DNA from: a virus
IMG/VR virus record: IMGVR_UViG_3300018083_000009
Location: 1 to 55,573 of that record
Strand: one strand, 5' to 3'
DNA length: 55,573 nt
Under the pieces are notes generated by a model. That model did no database searches, had not been told where the DNA came from, and saw only the letters and a program-made list of their open reading frames with translations. This document shows positions 23,322 through 31,648 of the stretch, one piece after another. A program made the translations under genes and the position numbers. Positions within the stretch are counted from its first letter, which is position 1, and every line of letters starts with the position of its first letter.

Positions 23322-24120
23322 AACTAAAAATGAAGTGATGAACATCAACGACATTTCCGAAGATGAGTTCATTGCTCAATCGGAAACAAATGTCGGCTTT
23401 AGCAAAGCCGAGTCGATCATTCCGTTCATTCGAATTCTGCAACCGTTATCACCGCAACTGCAAGTCACTCCTGGCGCTATGCCTGGAATGATCATGAACG
23501 TTGCAAATGGCCGGTTGTTTGATGGAAAGATCGGAGTCAACATCGTTCCGATTATGCCAATGTGGAACTATACCGAGTGGGTAACGAGAGAAGAGGGTGG
23601 TGGTTTCGTTCAAGATTGGGAACAAGACGAAGCCGGGTGGCAAGCTAAGTGTAACGATGACCAAAAGTATGCTTACAAGCCGATGACGAAAGATGGTCAC
23701 GTTATCGTAAAAGCTCGCCACTTTTTCATTCTGACCCTGTTAGAAGACGGTGGTTTTGATATCGCATTGTTGCCATTCACCGGCACTGGTCTTAAGGTCG
23801 CCCGGTCATGGTCAACAGCAATGTCCAACGCACCTAAAATTGCAACATCCAAAGGAATGATGGTTCCCGCTCATTTCTATTACGTATACAAATTGACCGT
23901 GGAGCATATCAAGAACGGGCAATACAATTGGTTTGAACCGCGTATCAAACTTCTTGTCGAGAACGATAAAGCCGTTTCCATCATGGATCGTCCTGATGGT
24001 AAGCTTATCTGGAAAGCGTGCATCGATTTCCGGGATAGTTTAAAAGCCGGAACGATGAAAGCCGCGTCACAAAGCAATGAAGCGGTCGCGCAAATTTCAG
24101 ATGATGGAGAGCGTTTCTAA
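23314..24120 (+). CDS. Probable single-stranded DNA-binding protein
   Basis: A 268-residue protein. The core from residue 30 to 220 is beta-rich with many aromatics (IPFIRILQPLSPQL, MPMWNYTEWV, FNWFEPRIKLL-like). It ends in a Gln/Ser-rich linker and an acidic tip ISDDGERF with terminal Phe, like SSB tails that recruit partners. It has its own strong terminator and no overlap downstream, as expected for a highly expressed protein. Identification rests on layout and tail, not on a firm family match. Confidence 0.55.
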   Translation: MSETKNEVMNINDISEDEFIAQSETNVGFSKAESIIPFIRILQPLSPQLQVTPGAMPGMIMNVANGRLFDGKIGVNIVPIMPMWNYTEWVTREEGGGFVQDWEQDEAGWQAKCNDDQKYAYKPMTKDGHVIVKARHFFILTLLEDGGFDIALLPFTGTGLKVARSWSTAMSNAPKIATSKGMMVPAHFYYVYKLTVEHIKNGQYNWFEPRIKLLVENDKAVSIMDRPDGKLIWKACIDFRDSLKAGTMKAASQSNEAVAQISDDGERF

Positions 24121-24127
24121 GTTGGCT

Positions 24128-24159
24128 AACCCGCCAGGAGTTCTCCTGGCGGGTTTTCC
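24128..24159 (+). terminator. Octamer-based terminator after the SSB-like gene
   Basis: Perfect 13-bp arms AACCCGCCAGGAG (24128-24140) and complement (24143-24155) with a two-base centre, followed by TTCCTT. The stem is made of the iterated GCCAGGAG octamer and its complement. It should act as a rho-independent terminator or RNA stabiliser. Confidence 0.7.
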
Positions 24160-24174
24160 TTAAAGGGATGACAA

Positions 24175-24699
24175 ATGAACCAAACTCAGTTCGATACCGT
24201 TTTGATGACTATCACGCCTAGACTTAACAATATCGAAACGATGATGCATACAGTTCTAAAGAAACTAGATCAACTGTTATATGAAGAAGAAATAGTTCCA
24301 CAACAAGATGAAAAAACAAAACAACAAGATGAAAAAACAAAACAACAAGATACTAAACAAAAATTAAATGATCCGTTTGTTGATGATGATGAAGTCTATA
24401 CGAGAGGACAACGAGTTCCATACAACAAATTGGTTGGCGAACAAGTATATCAATTCCGTGATTTTCTTTCTCATATCAGAATGAATAGTTCTGAGTATTC
24501 AGAGAGGGAGGTTGATTACGCGAGTTTTGCGGACAAAAATTTCAGCGATATTAGATTGAGTGATAATGCGAAACGTATTTTGGAGAGTGCATATTTTAGA
24601 ACGTATAGAAGACAATGGCCATTCGCGTTTATAAAAGGTTATCTTCATAAACTTAACGATGAAAAGCGTTGGTCTTGGAGTGATGGAGAACGTGATTAA
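24175..24699 (+). CDS. Hypothetical protein with QQDEKTK repeats
   Basis: A 174-residue protein. An N-terminal coiled coil (RLNNIETMMHTVLKKLDQLLYEEE) is followed by two and a half tandem QQDEKTK units (about residues 42-60), an exact DNA repeat likely to vary in copy number. The C-terminal half is a helical, charged domain (RTYRRQWPFAFIKGYLHKLND). Function unknown. It overlaps the HNH gene by one base (TAATGG). Confidence 0.6.
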   Translation: MNQTQFDTVLMTITPRLNNIETMMHTVLKKLDQLLYEEEIVPQQDEKTKQQDEKTKQQDTKQKLNDPFVDDDEVYTRGQRVPYNKLVGEQVYQFRDFLSHIRMNSSEYSEREVDYASFADKNFSDIRLSDNAKRILESAYFRTYRRQWPFAFIKGYLHKLNDEKRWSWSDGERD

Positions 24700-25175
24700 T
24701 GGAATACATTACACTTACAAAAGGATTTGTCGCGATAGTTGATGATGAAGATTATGATAAGGTTATAAAATATAATTGGTATGCTCAAACAACTATTAAT
24801 CGTCCAACATACGCGGTGCATGATACATGCACCGCGGGAAACCGATTGTTGTTCCTCCACAACCTTATCAATCCACCACCGAAAGGATATACAAATGATC
24901 ATATCGATAGAGACGGATTGAACTGTCAAAAATCGAATTTAAGATTCGCTACGTATTCACAACAAAATGCCAATCGAATGTTTCAAAAGAAACCATCTTC
25001 CGGATATCGTGGCGTATACAAGATAAAACGGCTATGGGTCGTTTATGTCAAACTTGATAAACGCAACATATATGGTGGTGGATACGAAGACGTAATAGAC
25101 GCCGCTAAAGCTTATGACAATCTTGCAACTAAATTGCGTGGTGATTTCGCCGTGCTAAATTTTCCGAAAGGGTAA
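24699..25175 (+). CDS. HNH homing endonuclease with AP2 domain
   Basis: A 158-residue protein. An HNH-type core (LLFLHNLINPPPKGYTNDHI, then DGLNCQKSNLRFAT, about residues 50-85) is followed by an AP2/ERF-like DNA-binding domain (GYRGVYKIKRLWVVYVK, DAAKAYDNLATKLRGDFAVLNFP). This is the layout of free-standing phage HNH-AP2 homing endonucleases, which cut and spread within phage populations. A strong hairpin (CGCGGTGCAT / ATGCACCGCG) lies within the gene near 24809-24834. Confidence 0.9.
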   Translation: MEYITLTKGFVAIVDDEDYDKVIKYNWYAQTTINRPTYAVHDTCTAGNRLLFLHNLINPPPKGYTNDHIDRDGLNCQKSNLRFATYSQQNANRMFQKKPSSGYRGVYKIKRLWVVYVKLDKRNIYGGGYEDVIDAAKAYDNLATKLRGDFAVLNFPKG

Positions 25176-25178
25176 CAA

Positions 25179-25391
25179 ATGAAATTTTTACCGGTTATCG
25201 TGTTGCTCTTATCAGCATGTGTCAGTCGCGAAACAACACTCGTGACTCAACAACGTGATACTGATCAGAAGTTGTATCAGTTGGAAAGTCTGCGGTTGCA
25301 ACGAGACATGTTGGAAACAGAACGATTGAAATTATGGGCTACGCCAAGTTCTTCAAGCTCCACAAGCTACATCAGAAGACGCACGCGATAA
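25179..25391 (+). CDS. Small lipoprotein, possible outer-membrane spanin
   Basis: A 70-residue protein with signal sequence MKFLPVIVLLLSAC; LSAC is a lipobox with Cys14 as lipid site. The mature part is a helical coil (QKLYQLESLRLQRDMLETERLKLW) and a Ser-rich basic tail. It could be an o-spanin-like lysis protein, but no matching inner-membrane spanin overlaps it and no endolysin is adjacent. Confidence 0.6.
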   Translation: MKFLPVIVLLLSACVSRETTLVTQQRDTDQKLYQLESLRLQRDMLETERLKLWATPSSSSSTSYIRRRTR

Positions 25392-25409
25392 TCATGAAAG
25401 GGTAACAAA

Positions 25410-25649
25410 ATGGATCTAGAACCGCAACATCGTAAAATTCTACAAGAGATTGAAACCATGCTGGCTAATTTTGCTGGCGAAATGACTGATATGAAAGAAT
25501 ATTATAGCGACCAGTTCGATGATCTTTCTGATGACGAAAAGGAAACCGCTGAAGGTGAATATCTTAGTAAACTTGTTGTTGATATGGAAGAACTTTGTGA
25601 TCGACTTGATTTAGCAATCATCGATGTTGAAGCATTGCTTGCTACGTAG
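25410..25649 (+). CDS. Hypothetical acidic helical protein
   Basis: A 79-residue, very acidic and helical protein (ETMLANFAGEMTDMKEYYSDQFDDLSDDEKETAEGEY...). GAAAGGGTAACAAA precedes ATG. Acidic all-helical phage proteins sometimes mimic DNA to inhibit host nucleases, but no family is recognised here. Confidence 0.55.
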   Translation: MDLEPQHRKILQEIETMLANFAGEMTDMKEYYSDQFDDLSDDEKETAEGEYLSKLVVDMEELCDRLDLAIIDVEALLAT

Positions 25650-25659
25650 GAGAAACAAT

Positions 25660-25872
25660 ATGGAACTACCAAAAGCCACACTTGAACTGGTTTGTGCAAC
25701 GTTTGATTCTTACTTGCGATCGACCAAACATACTGATTTATTTCGCGATGAAATCATTACATTGTTCGAACTATATATAAAGTGGATGGAGTCCGCTCCT
25801 GGCGGGGAATCCTCGCCAGGAGCGGTGGTGTTGCCGTTTGTGCGGAAAGGTGATGGTGACTACCCAGGATAG
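25660..25872 (+). CDS. Hypothetical small protein with an internal octamer hairpin
   Basis: A 70-residue protein (MELPKATLELVCATFDSYLRST...). The ATG at 25660 has GTAGGAG upstream. Residues 43-56 are coded by an octamer inverted repeat with 11-bp arms (CGCTCCTGGCG / CGCCAGGAGCG, 25794-25824), giving a Gly/Ser/Pro-rich loop. Function unknown. Confidence 0.55.
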   Translation: MELPKATLELVCATFDSYLRSTKHTDLFRDEIITLFELYIKWMESAPGGESSPGAVVLPFVRKGDGDYPG

Positions 25873-25973
25873 GCCAGACGCCGCGTAGCATAGGTCCAAG
25901 GCGCGGCACGAGGCATTCTGGGATCGGATGAAACCAAAAAAAATTACGCGGAACGAAACTCCGGGAACAAAAC

Positions 25974-26174
25974 ATGAACTATGATCCGGCTGGCGGTCAG
26001 AGACGCGATTTAGAATTGAAGTCATTTCGTTCTTTGTCGTTACTAAAAGATGTTCCGGCATGGTTACCACCACAAATCGCCATAGATCAGTGGTGGAAAG
26101 ATAATGGTTTGGAACATCTAAAAGCCAGGGTTGAACGTGCAGTTTCGTATGCAAAACAAAAGGCGGGGAAATGA
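25974..26174 (+). CDS. Hypothetical small protein
   Basis: A 66-residue protein (MNYDPAGGQRRDLELKSF...) with a C-terminal basic helix. It overlaps the exonuclease start by four bases (ATGA), so the two are coupled. About 100 bases upstream hold no gene but are GC-rich then A-rich. Function unknown. Confidence 0.55.
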   Translation: MNYDPAGGQRRDLELKSFRSLSLLKDVPAWLPPQIAIDQWWKDNGLEHLKARVERAVSYAKQKAGK

Positions 26175-26716
26175 CAATTATAGTCTTTGACACGGAGACC
26201 ACGGGGCTTTTAGGTCCAATGGCAATGGGTGTTGAACTGCAACCACATTGTATCGAGTTCCATGGTATCAAGTTAAATTTGGAACTTGAAGTAATTGATA
26301 TGATGTCGTTTAGATGCAAGCCACCAGTGCCAATTAGTGAAGGTGCGATTCGTGTCAATGGCATAACGAATGAGATGCTTGTTAATGAAAAACCATTTGC
26401 TTATTTCTTTACTGGTTTAGCTGAGTTTTTTACTGGTTCGCTCCTGGCGGTAGGCCACAACATCATGTTTGATAAAATGATTTTATGGTATGAATTGGTT
26501 CGTCTCAATATGACATTAAGTTTTCCGTGGCCCATGGGATCGATATGCACCGCTGAAACGTGTTCGAAACAATTGGGTTATCGTCAAACCTTAACAGATA
26601 TGCATGAACGCTTGTTTGGCACTGGTTTCACTGGCGCGCATACCGCATCAGGTGATTGCGCTATTACAATGAAATGTTTTGTTGAGTTTGTGCGACGTGG
26701 AGTCATTACGTTGTGA
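26171..26716 (+). CDS. DEDDh 3'-5' exonuclease (DnaQ/epsilon-like)
   Basis: A 181-residue exonuclease. Exo I is FDTETTG (residues 5-11, catalytic Asp and Glu), Exo II is GHNIMFDKM near 95, and Exo III is HTASGDC near 157-163, giving the DEDDh set. It removes nucleotides from DNA 3' ends. Because the phage polymerase has a degenerate PHP domain, this protein could supply proofreading, as epsilon does for cellular DnaE; that link is inferred. Confidence 0.85.
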   Translation: MTIIVFDTETTGLLGPMAMGVELQPHCIEFHGIKLNLELEVIDMMSFRCKPPVPISEGAIRVNGITNEMLVNEKPFAYFFTGLAEFFTGSLLAVGHNIMFDKMILWYELVRLNMTLSFPWPMGSICTAETCSKQLGYRQTLTDMHERLFGTGFTGAHTASGDCAITMKCFVEFVRRGVITL

Positions 26717-27411
26717 GATATATGGGCGGAAAACATGATTTTGCCAATGAATTAGCCGAAATTATTGGTTCCGGAGATGTATTGATTGAACCGTTCATAG
26801 GTGGTGGAGCAATGACCGCTGCGCTTGCTCCATCGTTTCGAAGTGTTTATGCTTATGATAATCATATCGATTTAGTTTTGATGTGGCAAGCATTGCTTGA
26901 GGGTTGGATGCCACCGAACAAAATTTCGCGTGAAGAATATTATTCATTGAAGAAACAAAACAATAGTGCGTTGCGTGGATTTGTAGGATTTAGTTGCGCT
27001 TTCGGATCAACTTGGTTTGGCTCATATGCTTTTGATGATAAAGGTGGACGAAATTTTGCTGATGAAGCGAAACGAATGTTAATGACGCAAATTAAACAGA
27101 TGAAAAATGTCGTTGTTGACTTGGAAGATTATCGTAACCTAGTTATACCGCCAGGAGTAACGATTTACGCCGATCCACCTTATGGCGGAACAAAAGGTTA
27201 TAGAAACCCACTCGAAACGAATGATTTTAATAGTCGTGAGTTCTGGAAGATTGCTGATCTTTGGGCAGATAGTGGAGCAACCGTTTTTGTTTCAGAATTT
27301 AATGCTCCTGGCGGGTGGACTTTAGTTTGGGAAAAGGAACGATATGAAAGAGCGCAAAGAACGCTAACCGTTCGAAACAAAGTTGTTGAACGTTTATATT
27401 GTAAGGGATAA
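26713..27411 (+). CDS. Dam-like DNA adenine methylase, copy 1
   Basis: A 232-residue D12-class N6-adenine methyltransferase starting at GTG that overlaps the exonuclease stop. The AdoMet-binding start is MRYMGGKHDFA; IEPFIGGGAM is motif I; catalytic DPPY is at about residue 154. It is closely similar over its whole length to the next gene, so the two are a tandem duplication. The recognition site is unknown. Octamers occur at the PPG and APG codons, in the same places as in copy 2. Confidence 0.85.
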   Translation: MRYMGGKHDFANELAEIIGSGDVLIEPFIGGGAMTAALAPSFRSVYAYDNHIDLVLMWQALLEGWMPPNKISREEYYSLKKQNNSALRGFVGFSCAFGSTWFGSYAFDDKGGRNFADEAKRMLMTQIKQMKNVVVDLEDYRNLVIPPGVTIYADPPYGGTKGYRNPLETNDFNSREFWKIADLWADSGATVFVSEFNAPGGWTLVWEKERYERAQRTLTVRNKVVERLYCKG

Positions 27412-27414
27412 GTT

Positions 27415-28104
27415 ATGAAATACATGGGCGGCAAAGCCAAGATCGCAAGCAAGCTAGCCGAAATTATTGGTTCTGGTGATGTATTGATTGAGCCATTCAT
27501 GGGTGGTGGTTCAATGACAGCCGCACTCGCGCCATCTTTTAACAAGGTATTTGCTTATGATATCCACATCGATTTGGTTCTGATGTGGCAAGCACTCCTG
27601 GCAGGGTGGGAGCCGCCTAGTAACGTTTCGCGTGAGGAATATTACAAATTGAAGTTCGATACGAACAGCGCATTAAGAGGATTCGCCGGGTTTGCTTGTG
27701 CTTTTGGTGGTGACTGGTTTCAAGGTTATGCATACAATACGATAAGAGCAAACTATGCACTTGAAGCTAAGAACTTGTTACGCAAGAAACTAAGGACGAT
27801 GAAAAATGTCGTTGTAGACCTGGAAGATTATCGGAACCTAGTTATACCGCCAGGAGCGGTTGTTTATGCTGATCCGCCTTATGGTGGAACACAAGGTTTC
27901 AAGACCGAATTGAATGGTGGCGAGTTCAATAGTAACGAGTTCTGGAATATTGCTTCCGGGTGGGCAACTAATGGTGCAACGGTGTTCGTTTCCGAATCAA
28001 ATGCTCCTGGCGATTGGGATTTGATCTGGGAAATGGAACGATCAAGAGGGTTACGAGGTAAGAACGATACACCTGTTGTTGAACGTCTATACTGCAAAGG
28101 ATGA
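27415..28104 (+). CDS. Dam-like DNA adenine methylase, copy 2
   Basis: A 229-residue paralogue of the preceding gene, three bases downstream. MKYMGGKAKIA, IEPFMGGGSM and DPPY (about residue 149) are all intact. Divergence is greatest in the middle (residues 75-120) and C-terminus, where target recognition is expected, so the two may have different sequence targets or work as a pair. Confidence 0.85.
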   Translation: MKYMGGKAKIASKLAEIIGSGDVLIEPFMGGGSMTAALAPSFNKVFAYDIHIDLVLMWQALLAGWEPPSNVSREEYYKLKFDTNSALRGFAGFACAFGGDWFQGYAYNTIRANYALEAKNLLRKKLRTMKNVVVDLEDYRNLVIPPGAVVYADPPYGGTQGFKTELNGGEFNSNEFWNIASGWATNGATVFVSESNAPGDWDLIWEMERSRGLRGKNDTPVVERLYCKG

Positions 28105-28105
28105 T

Positions 28106-28285
28106 ATGATGTTGCAAGACTATGAGGAAAAAAGAATCGTTATGTTAGAGAAACAAGTTGAAATCTTGATCGATTGCGTTTCAACTCTTGTTTTTCATTT
28201 GCAAGGAATGGGTGATAATCCGACACTGGAACGAATTATTGATAAACTCATTGAAGCGGAAAAATTATACGCTCATACCGAGTAA
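28106..28285 (+). CDS. Hypothetical helical protein
   Basis: A 59-residue protein (MMLQDYEEKRIVMLEKQVEILIDC...), a likely coiled coil. It begins one base after the methylase stop, with AAAGGATGAT before ATG. Its 3' end overlaps by 13 bases the convergent gene on the other strand. Function unknown. Confidence 0.55.
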   Translation: MMLQDYEEKRIVMLEKQVEILIDCVSTLVFHLQGMGDNPTLERIIDKLIEAEKLYAHTE

Positions 28286-28536
28286 ATTTTGTTGCTAATC
28301 TGTTTCCAATTGGAACATGCAACTAATCCTTTCTGGGTTAGTTGCATCGTTTCATCATCGATAAGTTTATAGTATGCTGCCAGTTCACACGCGATACGAA
28401 AGGTCTGGTAAACTTGCTCGCCAAACTCGTTGCTGATTTGTTTAGGACTCGTTGGGATGCCGTTATCTTGATAATGCTTAACTAAGCATATCGACCATAG
28501 TATCCATAACGTATCAATTGGGTTGTTGCGTGGCAT
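28273..28536 (-). CDS. Leftward small protein, possible helix-turn-helix
   Basis: An 87-residue frame on the minus strand inside the rightward operon (MPRNNPIDTLWILWSICLVKHYQ...). The middle (GIPTSPKQISNEFGEQVYQTFRIA) has a helix-turn-helix-like spacing, followed by LTQKGLVACS. The Shine-Dalgarno is weak. A lone antisense gene of this type could be a regulator. I consider it probably real because its composition is protein-like and it ends almost flush with its neighbour. Confidence 0.5.
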   Translation of the reverse strand: MPRNNPIDTLWILWSICLVKHYQDNGIPTSPKQISNEFGEQVYQTFRIACELAAYYKLIDDETMQLTQKGLVACSNWKQISNKIYSV

Positions 28537-28607
28537 GTGCGAATGTCATCAATTGTGAGATTTGGCCTTGCATATGTCAAGTGGATGACGGTAGGCTGAA
28601 GAAAATC

Positions 28608-28638
28608 CCCTCCTGGCGTTTCTGACACGCCAGGAGGG
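28608..28638. repeat. Octamer inverted repeat upstream of the primase gene
   Basis: Perfect 12-bp arms CCCTCCTGGCGT (28608-28619) and ACGCCAGGAGGG (28627-28638) with a 7-base loop, in the 160-base gap that separates the leftward gene from the primase-like gene. Confidence 0.65.
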
Positions 28639-28696
28639 TAAGATTTAGCATCGGGGGCAGATACTAAAACAACCGCCAACTTCACTGGAGTAAAGC

Positions 28697-29701
28697 ATGG
28701 CCGACTACATATACGATACGTCAACGGATTATGCAAGCGATAATTTCGTTACGGTCGCTCAGACCGCTGACGGTAAATTGTTGACCAAACGAAACTATGT
28801 TGGTCATCAAGTTAGTTATGACCGGGCGTTTAAATACAATTTCTTTGAGGTGCCTATCGGTTCGCTTGACGAACTATATATGCTTTGCATTCGTATGCTA
28901 GACAAACCACGATGTTGTTTCGTCCGCGCAAGAATCAAAGATATGAATAATCGTTTCAATGTTCGACGATTATATAAAGACCCAGAAGATTCTACTTTAA
29001 TTCTGGAACCATGTAATTGGTTTGCTTTGGATATCGATTGGGAACATCCTAGTTCTGGCGATTTACTTGAAGACTCTTCAACAATTCTCCTGGCGTTACC
29101 ACCTTGCTTTAGAGGGGTGGAATATTTCGTTGTCGCATCAGCATCATATGGTTACAAACCTGGAATAAGAATGCGAATGTTCTTTTGGTCCAGAGGTGTT
29201 GTTAACAATACAGATTTAAAACGATTATTGCATGGCTACGAAAGGATCGCTGATCCGGCCATATTTAATCCGATCCAACCTATTTACACAGCAAAACCAA
29301 TTTATGTTGAGAGTAATGATCCGATAGAGAAACGAATTGCATGGTATACACCATTCGGAATCTTTGCTTACGGAGTCGAAATATCAGCGGAAAACAAGAG
29401 TTACGTTGGTGCACCAGAGATTCGTTACACAAAGAAATCGGCAGAAAACTTCTTACAAAAGAAACTGCTTGATATCGCAGACCTAACGATTGGTGATCGG
29501 CATAACGGTTTGGTTCATGCCGGTTACTTTCTAGGGAAACTAGTTGGTCAAGGTCATTTCGAACGCGAAGAAATCATCGAACTCATGTTCGATGCGTGTT
29601 CGTATTGGAATGGTAGACGCAGCACTGCGAAAGATCGTGAAACCATTACGTTTGCGGTAGATCGCGGAATCGATGCCATGTATAAGGGGGAAATAGAATG
29701 A
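28697..29701 (+). CDS. Primase-like protein
   Basis: A 334-residue protein with GGAGTAAAGC before ATG. Near residue 109 the strand FALDIDW gives an Asp-x-Asp metal pair, and near 148 VASASYGYKPGIRMRMFFW resembles the second catalytic strand of archaeo-eukaryotic-type primases found next to VapE helicases. The C-terminal 80 residues (DRHNGLVHAGYFLGKLVGQG...RETITFAVDRGID) are the helical domain common in such phage primases. The four-base overlap with the VapE-type gene supports a primase-helicase pair. Confidence 0.65.
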   Translation: MADYIYDTSTDYASDNFVTVAQTADGKLLTKRNYVGHQVSYDRAFKYNFFEVPIGSLDELYMLCIRMLDKPRCCFVRARIKDMNNRFNVRRLYKDPEDSTLILEPCNWFALDIDWEHPSSGDLLEDSSTILLALPPCFRGVEYFVVASASYGYKPGIRMRMFFWSRGVVNNTDLKRLLHGYERIADPAIFNPIQPIYTAKPIYVESNDPIEKRIAWYTPFGIFAYGVEISAENKSYVGAPEIRYTKKSAENFLQKKLLDIADLTIGDRHNGLVHAGYFLGKLVGQGHFEREEIIELMFDACSYWNGRRSTAKDRETITFAVDRGIDAMYKGEIE

Positions 29702-31338
29702 ATCCGGAACTGCAACAACTTATTGATGCGTTAAAAGAACTTACAAGTGATATCGAAAGGAAGCAATGGTTTAGTAAACGAAAGGAACTTTTCATTCCGC
29801 TCCTGGCGGATGTTTGGGAAAACAATAGACAAGAATGTGAAACAATAATCGAAGATATTATTGACAGCTTTCCGAAAGGAAAAATGAGACATAGAAAAGA
29901 TATCGTAACGTTTATCAAGATGGAGGTTGCAAGAAGAGTAAAAGATCGTAACAAAGATCATTTTACAGAAGAAGTTAAATTCGAACCCGATGCACAAGGT
30001 AACGTAAGAGCAACGATTGAAAATATGACGATGGTGTTTCTAAAGAGCAAACATATGAAACTAGAAAAAGATGATTTTACAGGTTCGCAACAATATGCCG
30101 TATTCGGTGAGCACAAGTTACCATGGCTCAATTCTAGTTCTGGACTTGAAATGAAATATCACGTTGAACATGCTGAGAAAGGTGTTAAGTCGATACAATA
30201 CGTAAATGCAATGGGTGGTTACGAACTCGCAGCGGTTAAGAATTATATGCAACAATTTTTCAAGACTGAAACGAATTGGCGAATGCTTAAAGAGTCTATA
30301 GTTAATGCAGCACAACAAAATGTTACCAACATGTATCAAGATTTCTTTCGTTACGGTTTACCAGAGTGGGATGGAATTAGCCGACTGGATTTTCTACATC
30401 GTCACGCTGGCGTTAAGAATAAAAAGTGGGCAATTATAGTTGCAAAAACAATACTCCTGGCGATGATGGCGCGTTGCTTCGAACCGGGATATGATTATCG
30501 CGGTATCGTAATATTTGAGGGGAAACAAAATATTGGTAAGAGTCGATTGTGTTTAACGTTCTGTTTTCATCCCGATTTCTTTACTCAATTTACCTTCGAT
30601 AAGAATCATAACGAATATGAAGTGAGTCGAAGGTTAGCTGGTAAAGCTGTTGTTGAATTTCCTGACATGGGCGGAATAAAAAGTCGAGAGACTGACTATA
30701 TCAAACAGTTTTTTACCGCAACGAAAGATTCCAATCGTAAGATGCATCAAGATGTTGTTGATAATGTGAAACGTATGTGGGTGCCGATCATTACAACTAA
30801 CTCTTCAGAACCATATCTTAACGATCAAACTGGTAACAGTCGATACATGCCAGTTTATTGTGATATCGATAAAATTGATATTGAAGCAATACAAGCAGAA
30901 ATGCCAATGCTCCTGGCAGAAGCCTTTGCCATGTGGAATGCCGGACAAACGCCTAGACTATCAGATGAAGAAATTCAATTACAAAACGAAATGTTGAAAC
31001 CACGAGAGATCGTTTCGGATTATTATTATTGGTTGCTACCGATACTTAAATTACATCAGAAAGAGTTTGTTAGGACTGAGGAACATTGGGACGATGGTGC
31101 AACGTTGGATAAAATACTCGATTGGGCTTCGGATCAAGATTGGTGTCATTCGAAACCACGTCATTACCATAAGCCAAGAATTAAAACGATCCTAAAGAAT
31201 TATTTTAATATTGAAAAGATTGTTAGAACTAAGAGAATTGATAAGGAGCCGGTATCGACACATAAATTTCGTTATGTTGGTGATATAGATTTCGAAACGT
31301 TTCTGTTTGGCATGGGTGATTATTCCGATGACTTGTGA
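29698..31338 (+). CDS. VapE-type (virulence-associated E) replicative helicase
   Basis: A 546-residue P-loop protein. Walker A is EGKQNIGKSR (about 274-283), a Walker B-like strand KAVVEFPDMGG lies near 318, a sensor-type VPIITTNSSEPYLND near 362, and the arginine-bearing NSRYMPV near 380. This set and order are typical of the VapE family, which in phages and satellite islands acts as a DNA helicase with a partner primase. The N-terminal 150 residues are helical and the C-terminal 110 may be a winged helix. Confidence 0.8.
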   Translation: MNPELQQLIDALKELTSDIERKQWFSKRKELFIPLLADVWENNRQECETIIEDIIDSFPKGKMRHRKDIVTFIKMEVARRVKDRNKDHFTEEVKFEPDAQGNVRATIENMTMVFLKSKHMKLEKDDFTGSQQYAVFGEHKLPWLNSSSGLEMKYHVEHAEKGVKSIQYVNAMGGYELAAVKNYMQQFFKTETNWRMLKESIVNAAQQNVTNMYQDFFRYGLPEWDGISRLDFLHRHAGVKNKKWAIIVAKTILLAMMARCFEPGYDYRGIVIFEGKQNIGKSRLCLTFCFHPDFFTQFTFDKNHNEYEVSRRLAGKAVVEFPDMGGIKSRETDYIKQFFTATKDSNRKMHQDVVDNVKRMWVPIITTNSSEPYLNDQTGNSRYMPVYCDIDKIDIEAIQAEMPMLLAEAFAMWNAGQTPRLSDEEIQLQNEMLKPREIVSDYYYWLLPILKLHQKEFVRTEEHWDDGATLDKILDWASDQDWCHSKPRHYHKPRIKTILKNYFNIEKIVRTKRIDKEPVSTHKFRYVGDIDFETFLFGMGDYSDDL

Positions 31339-31648
31339 CTCCACTTAATTTGTTACGTGAGGTAATCGCTCGCAAGCGCTTGAAATTGCTGAATAAACGA
31401 TCGAGTGATTACCTGACTCCACTAAATTTCATATAAAACTTCATTAGAGTCACGTTAAATAGGTGATTTTTTTTTTTCTATATGTAGGTCGACCCAGAAA
31501 ACAGAGGTAATCGGTATAATCAGTGGAGTCAGTGTGATCCCGCCAGGAGCATTTTTATAATCCGCATACGCAACGTTTTTTCTGATTGACAGGCCAGGAG
31601 CGAATATGCCATGGATGTGACACGATGCCGCCAGGAGTAAGTTTCGGA
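31339..31648. promoter_or_regulatory. Noncoding region with paired-site repeats upstream of packaging genes
   Basis: About 300 bases between the helicase and nuclease genes. TGACTCCACT occurs at 31336 and 31414 and inverted at 31522-31531. AGGTAATCG occurs at 31360 and 31505, and inverted (as CGATTACCT with one change) at 31405-31414. The 13-base arms at 31360-31372 and 31402-31414 form an inverted repeat with one mismatch. There is an 11-T run at 31467-31477, two TATAAT boxes (31515, 31556) and three GCCAGGAG octamers (31542, 31593, 31630). A packaging site, origin or late promoter are all possible. Confidence 0.5.

Noticed and set aside
31467-31477. Rho-independent terminator at the 11-T run
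   Set aside because: Only a four-base-pair AT-rich stem (TCAC/GTGA) precedes it, too weak for a standard terminator.
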